Position numbers and translations under genes: made by a program. Positions 8,738 through 10,748 of a DNA stretch of 10,748 nucleotides are shown here, in pieces. The DNA is taken from the NCBI GenBank assembly GCA_026770615.1, contig MU631372.1, positions 190,648-201,395 of the forward strand, written 5' to 3'. The stretch is from Pavlovales sp. CCMP2436 (Eukaryota > Haptophyta > Pavlovophyceae > Pavlovales). The notes below the pieces were generated by a model. That model did no database searches and was not told where the DNA came from. It saw only the letters and a program-made list of their open reading frames with translations. Each line of letters begins with the position of its first letter. Position 1 is the first letter of the stretch.

Positions 8738-9070
8738 CTGTTCGCACCGCGCGTGGCTGCAAGCCCTGGGTTCGAGCTGGGGCTGTCCGCACCGCGCGGC
8801 GCAGCATCGCTCATGTTCATTCAGCAAGCGAGGCCGGGTTTCGAGCCGCTGTTCGCACCGCGCGCGGCTGCAAGCCCGGGGTTCGAGCTGGGGCTGTCCG
8901 CACCGCGCGGCGCAGCATCGCTCATGTTCATTCAGCAAGCGAGGCCGGGTTCCGAGCCGCTGTTCGCACCGCGCACGGCCACAAGCCCGGGGTTCGAGCT
9001 GGGACTGTCCGCACCGCGCGGCGCAGCATCGCTCTTGTTCATTCAGCAAGCGAGGCCGGCCCCCGAGCCG
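8738..9070 (+). repeat. Three 111-base (37-residue) in-phase tandem repeats
   Basis: Units start with CTGTTCGCACCGCGC at 8738, 8849 and 8960, exactly 111 bases apart, and end at 9070. Each encodes LFAPR.A.SPGFELGLSAPR, then GAASLMFIQQARP and a variable residue pair before EP. Only a few residues differ between copies, so this array is younger or better conserved than the 96-base array. It directly precedes the recombinase domain and keeps frame throughout. Confidence 0.95.
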
Positions 9071-10588
9071 CTGGCATACCCGGTCCTCGCGCCGCGAATG
9101 CCAGGGGGCGTTTACCGGGCCTTTCTCCAGACACAGCTCGCACAGGTGCAGTACACTGTGGTGGCAGCTGTGCCGATGCGCACGTTGACTGTGAAACGCG
9201 GGGCCTGGCACGAGTGGGAAACCTTCTGCACTGCGGCCGGCGTCGAGCCGGTGAGGACGATGGGGGAGGCACACGCAGCCATGCGGCCAGCTGATGCAGC
9301 GACGGAGCGCGACCTCCAGCTCGCCTTTCTCGTGTGGGCCCTCGGGCGCGTCAAGCCGCGCAGCAATGACGACGAGGAGGGCAAGCCGGCATCGGCGTTT
9401 GCCAAAATCCTCGCAGTACGGCGCGTGCACACGCGAGCGGGCATGGCCATGGTACCGTGCAAGGCACTCGCCTTCACGGTGAAGTCGCTCGAGCGAAGCT
9501 ACATCGAGCGCCATGGCACGCAATCGCTCCACCCAGCGCGCAAGCTGCCGCTTATCCCCGCGCACTTGCGAGCCATCTTCGCAGCAGCAGTGGGGAAAGT
9601 TTGCATCACTGGGATGCCGCCCGTCGACTGGGGTACTCCGTTCTGGGCAATCTTCAAGGCGGCGGTGCTCACCATATTTTATCAAGGCTTCAGGGGCGAT
9701 GACGTGCTCGTGTCAGCGGCGCGCCCCTTCACGGGGGCAAGCCTGGCCAGGGCAGGACTCGAGTGGTGGCCGCCGTCGCTCGACCGGCATGCCGCCCGCC
9801 CGGCACACGCCCCCTTTGTCGGCTCGGTCGCGGCGATCGCAACGCCAGCCACCAAAGCAGACCAGACAGGGGCGCATTTAGCGAGGACCTGGGGTGCATG
9901 CCTCGCGAGGTGGGCAACGGCGACGCGCTAGACGCTGCAGAGGCGCTCTAGCTTAGGGTCCGCTTGGCACCGGTCGCCGAGGCGCGGGCAGCCTTCACAC
10001 CGTTCTTTGCAGGAGACGGGGTCCGCACGCTTGAGCTTACGGTGGAGCTGTTTGACGTAGGCTTTCGCGCCATGTTGGCGCTGAATTTTAGCCCCGAGGT
10101 GGCAAAGCGCAACTCGAAGCACAGCCTGCGCATCGGTGCAGCAACCTCGCTACTGGCCGACTGGCAGTCGGGTGAGACGATAAAACGCACCTTCAGGTGG
10201 AGAAGCGACTCCTCGGTACTCACGTACAGCCGCGTCGACCTGGCAAACCGCTGTGCACTCGTTCGCATCATGCAACGCAGTAGGGGCGATGGCGCCGCGC
10301 TCGCGGGGTGGCAGCTCGGAGCGGGCCAGCGCGCTGCCAGCGCTCGACATCGCCCTATCTCTCGAGGAGATAGATCCCGACGCCGATCTTTACTACGAGG
10401 GGACGAGTGAGCCAACCCCCACCCACCTACCGCACACTATTGTCGCACACAAAACGCATACACACAAACACGCACACACACCCTGGCTCTCTGGAATGGG
10501 ATCCGCAGCAGGAAGTAGGGGTGGAAGCCCCAGAGGCACACGGCCTGAACCCTGCAGGCAGTCCGGGGTTAAGGCGGTTACCAAGTAA
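9071..10588 (+). pseudogene. Tyrosine recombinase (YR) of the retrotransposon, frameshifted
   Basis: The enzyme inserts the circular cDNA by site-specific recombination through a phosphotyrosine intermediate. An N-terminal SAM-like core-binding part (KRGAWHEWETFCTAAG onward, from about 9185) precedes the catalytic domain. Catalytic residues seen: first Arg in FYQGFRGDDVL (codon 9692-9694), Lys in PATKADQTG (9854-9856), His in KHSLRIGAATSLL (10120-10122) with its Arg (10129-10131), Trp in RWRSDS (10198-10200) and the nucleophile Tyr in LTYSRVD (10225-10227), nine residues after the Trp as expected. The frame changes near GGGG 9869-9872; in the new frame TAG 9949-9951 interrupts. A second change near GGGG 10305-10308 would join to an acidic tail, LEEIDPDADLYYEG, open to TAA 10586-10588; without it the ORF ends at TGA 10408. 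Confidence 0.88.
10441..10486 (+). repeat. CA-rich low-complexity stretch
   Basis: Imperfect CA and ACA repeats interrupted by single bases, for example CACACAAACACGCACACACA at about 10461-10480. It lies at or just after the end of the recombinase frame. If the C-terminal frame is real, it would encode a His/Thr/Lys-rich tail, which is more likely untranslated sequence. Confidence 0.7.
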
Positions 10589-10649
10589 TCTGACCATGCC
10601 GACATCCCAATGAGCTAGTAATGGCCCGCCACTTATGAATCCATGAGTA

Positions 10650-10650
<1 letters not shown>
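10589..10650. other. Short 3' flank without recognisable features
   Basis: Moderate-GC sequence between the last possible stop of the recombinase frame and the AT microsatellite. No polyadenylation signal, terminal repeat or RNA gene was recognised. The retrotransposon 3' end may lie here or beyond the window. Confidence 0.3.
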
Positions 10651-10651
<1 letters not shown>

Positions 10652-10698
<47 letters not shown>

Positions 10699-10704
10699 AT
10701 ATAT

Positions 10705-10742
<38 letters not shown>
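10652..10742. repeat. AT dinucleotide microsatellite
   Basis: About 90 bases of TA repeats with two small interruptions (an extra T near 10688 and ACAA near 10705). It reaches almost to the window edge. The tract is self-complementary and can form cruciform or slipped structures. It also makes any translated frame across it meaningless. Confidence 0.97.
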
Positions 10743-10746
<4 letters not shown>

Positions 10747-10748
10747 AG

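Larger units (their letters stand above)
7401..9070 (+). pseudogene. Repeat-built linker between RNase H and the recombinase
   Basis: About 560 codons with no recognisable enzymatic domain. Reading 5' to 3', the protein-like frame leaves the RNase H frame at a run of eight G (7459-7466), moves again at a second run of eight G (7778-7785), and then remains open to the recombinase. It is assembled from three repeat classes listed separately: a unit of about 96 bases (7580-8110), a degenerate GAGYAA-type repeat (8100-8530) and three 111-base units (8738-9070). The sequence is rich in Ala, Pro, Arg, Gly and Ser and is likely disordered. No stop in the followed frame separates it from either neighbour, which suggests an ancestral RT-RH-YR fusion. 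It might instead be the N-terminal extension of a separate recombinase ORF. Confidence 0.5.
1081..10650 (+). mobile_element. Degraded tyrosine-recombinase retrotransposon (DIRS/Ngaro type)
   Basis: The order Gag-like frame, reverse transcriptase, RNase H, tyrosine recombinase, all on the plus strand, is diagnostic of YR retrotransposons; no DDE integrase or aspartic protease is seen. DIRS and PAT elements usually also carry a Dam-type methylase; I saw no methylase motif, which would sit better with a Ngaro-like or algal lineage. Termini could not be fixed: no clear inverted or split direct terminal repeats were found by eye, so both ends given are approximate. The copy is inactive as written because of many stops and frame changes. 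The 1226-1660 hairpin arrays may belong to the element's 5' region, but that is inference from position. Confidence 0.75.

Noticed and set aside
7401..9070. Dam-type methylase expected in some DIRS elements
   Set aside because: No catalytic DPPY-like motif or FxGxG-like SAM-binding motif was seen in the followed frames; the region is repeat-built.
8603..9685. Long minus-strand ORF of 360 codons opposite the recombinase and 37-residue repeats
   Set aside because: It is Cys/Arg/His-rich and mirrors the repeat structure of the plus strand; the plus strand has clear recombinase motifs in this interval. Long shadows are expected in GC-rich DNA.
9855..9960. Programmed ribosomal frameshift inside the recombinase
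   Set aside because: There is no slippery heptamer of the usual type, a TAG follows in the new frame at 9949, and other frame changes nearby also sit at G-runs; decay or homopolymer error is simpler.
10427..10708. Minus-strand ORF starting in the AT repeat
   Set aside because: Its N terminus is only Tyr/Ile from the TA microsatellite and the rest is unremarkable.

Overview
The window looks like nuclear DNA of a GC-rich unicellular eukaryote, most likely a microalga such as a haptophyte, pelagophyte or dinoflagellate relative. There are no prokaryotic gene signals. Coding stretches are rich in Ala, Gln and Arg, a Sel1-repeat gene fragment sits at the left edge, and most of the window is a degraded tyrosine-recombinase (DIRS/Ngaro-type) retrotransposon. 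The host assignment is an inference from style, not from a marker gene.

Layout. Bases 1-357 (minus strand) carry the end of a Sel1-like repeat protein that runs off the left edge. Bases 397-1107 (plus) hold an unrecognised, probably broken basic and Pro/Ala/Gln-rich reading frame. Bases 1108-1770 are non-coding, with a TATA-like box and two arrays of one 14-bp unit in opposite orientation around an AT-rich spacer, so they could form a very large hairpin. Bases 1771-4068 are a Gag-like reading frame, broken by two frame changes and five in-frame stops, with a Gln-rich 3' part that standard ORF calling misses. Bases 4099-10588 are a Pol reading frame: a low-complexity N-terminal part, reverse transcriptase, RNase H, a linker of about 560 codons made of three repeat types, and a tyrosine recombinase with R, K, H-x-x-R, W and Y all visible. 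Bases 10589-10748 are 3' flank ending in a long AT microsatellite.

How the parts fit. In this retrotransposon class Gag packages the RNA, RT/RNase H makes the cDNA, and the recombinase (instead of a DDE integrase) inserts it. The order gag-RT-RH-YR with no DDE integrase or protease fits that class, and no Dam-type methylase domain was seen. The copy looks dead: eleven in-frame stops (seven TAG, four TGA, no TAA) and about eight frame changes, several at G-runs, with a probable Asp-to-Asn change at an RNase H catalytic position. Once the frame changes are discounted, no clean break separates RNase H from the recombinase, so the ancestor may have had an RT-RH-YR fusion, which is the most unusual aspect of the window.
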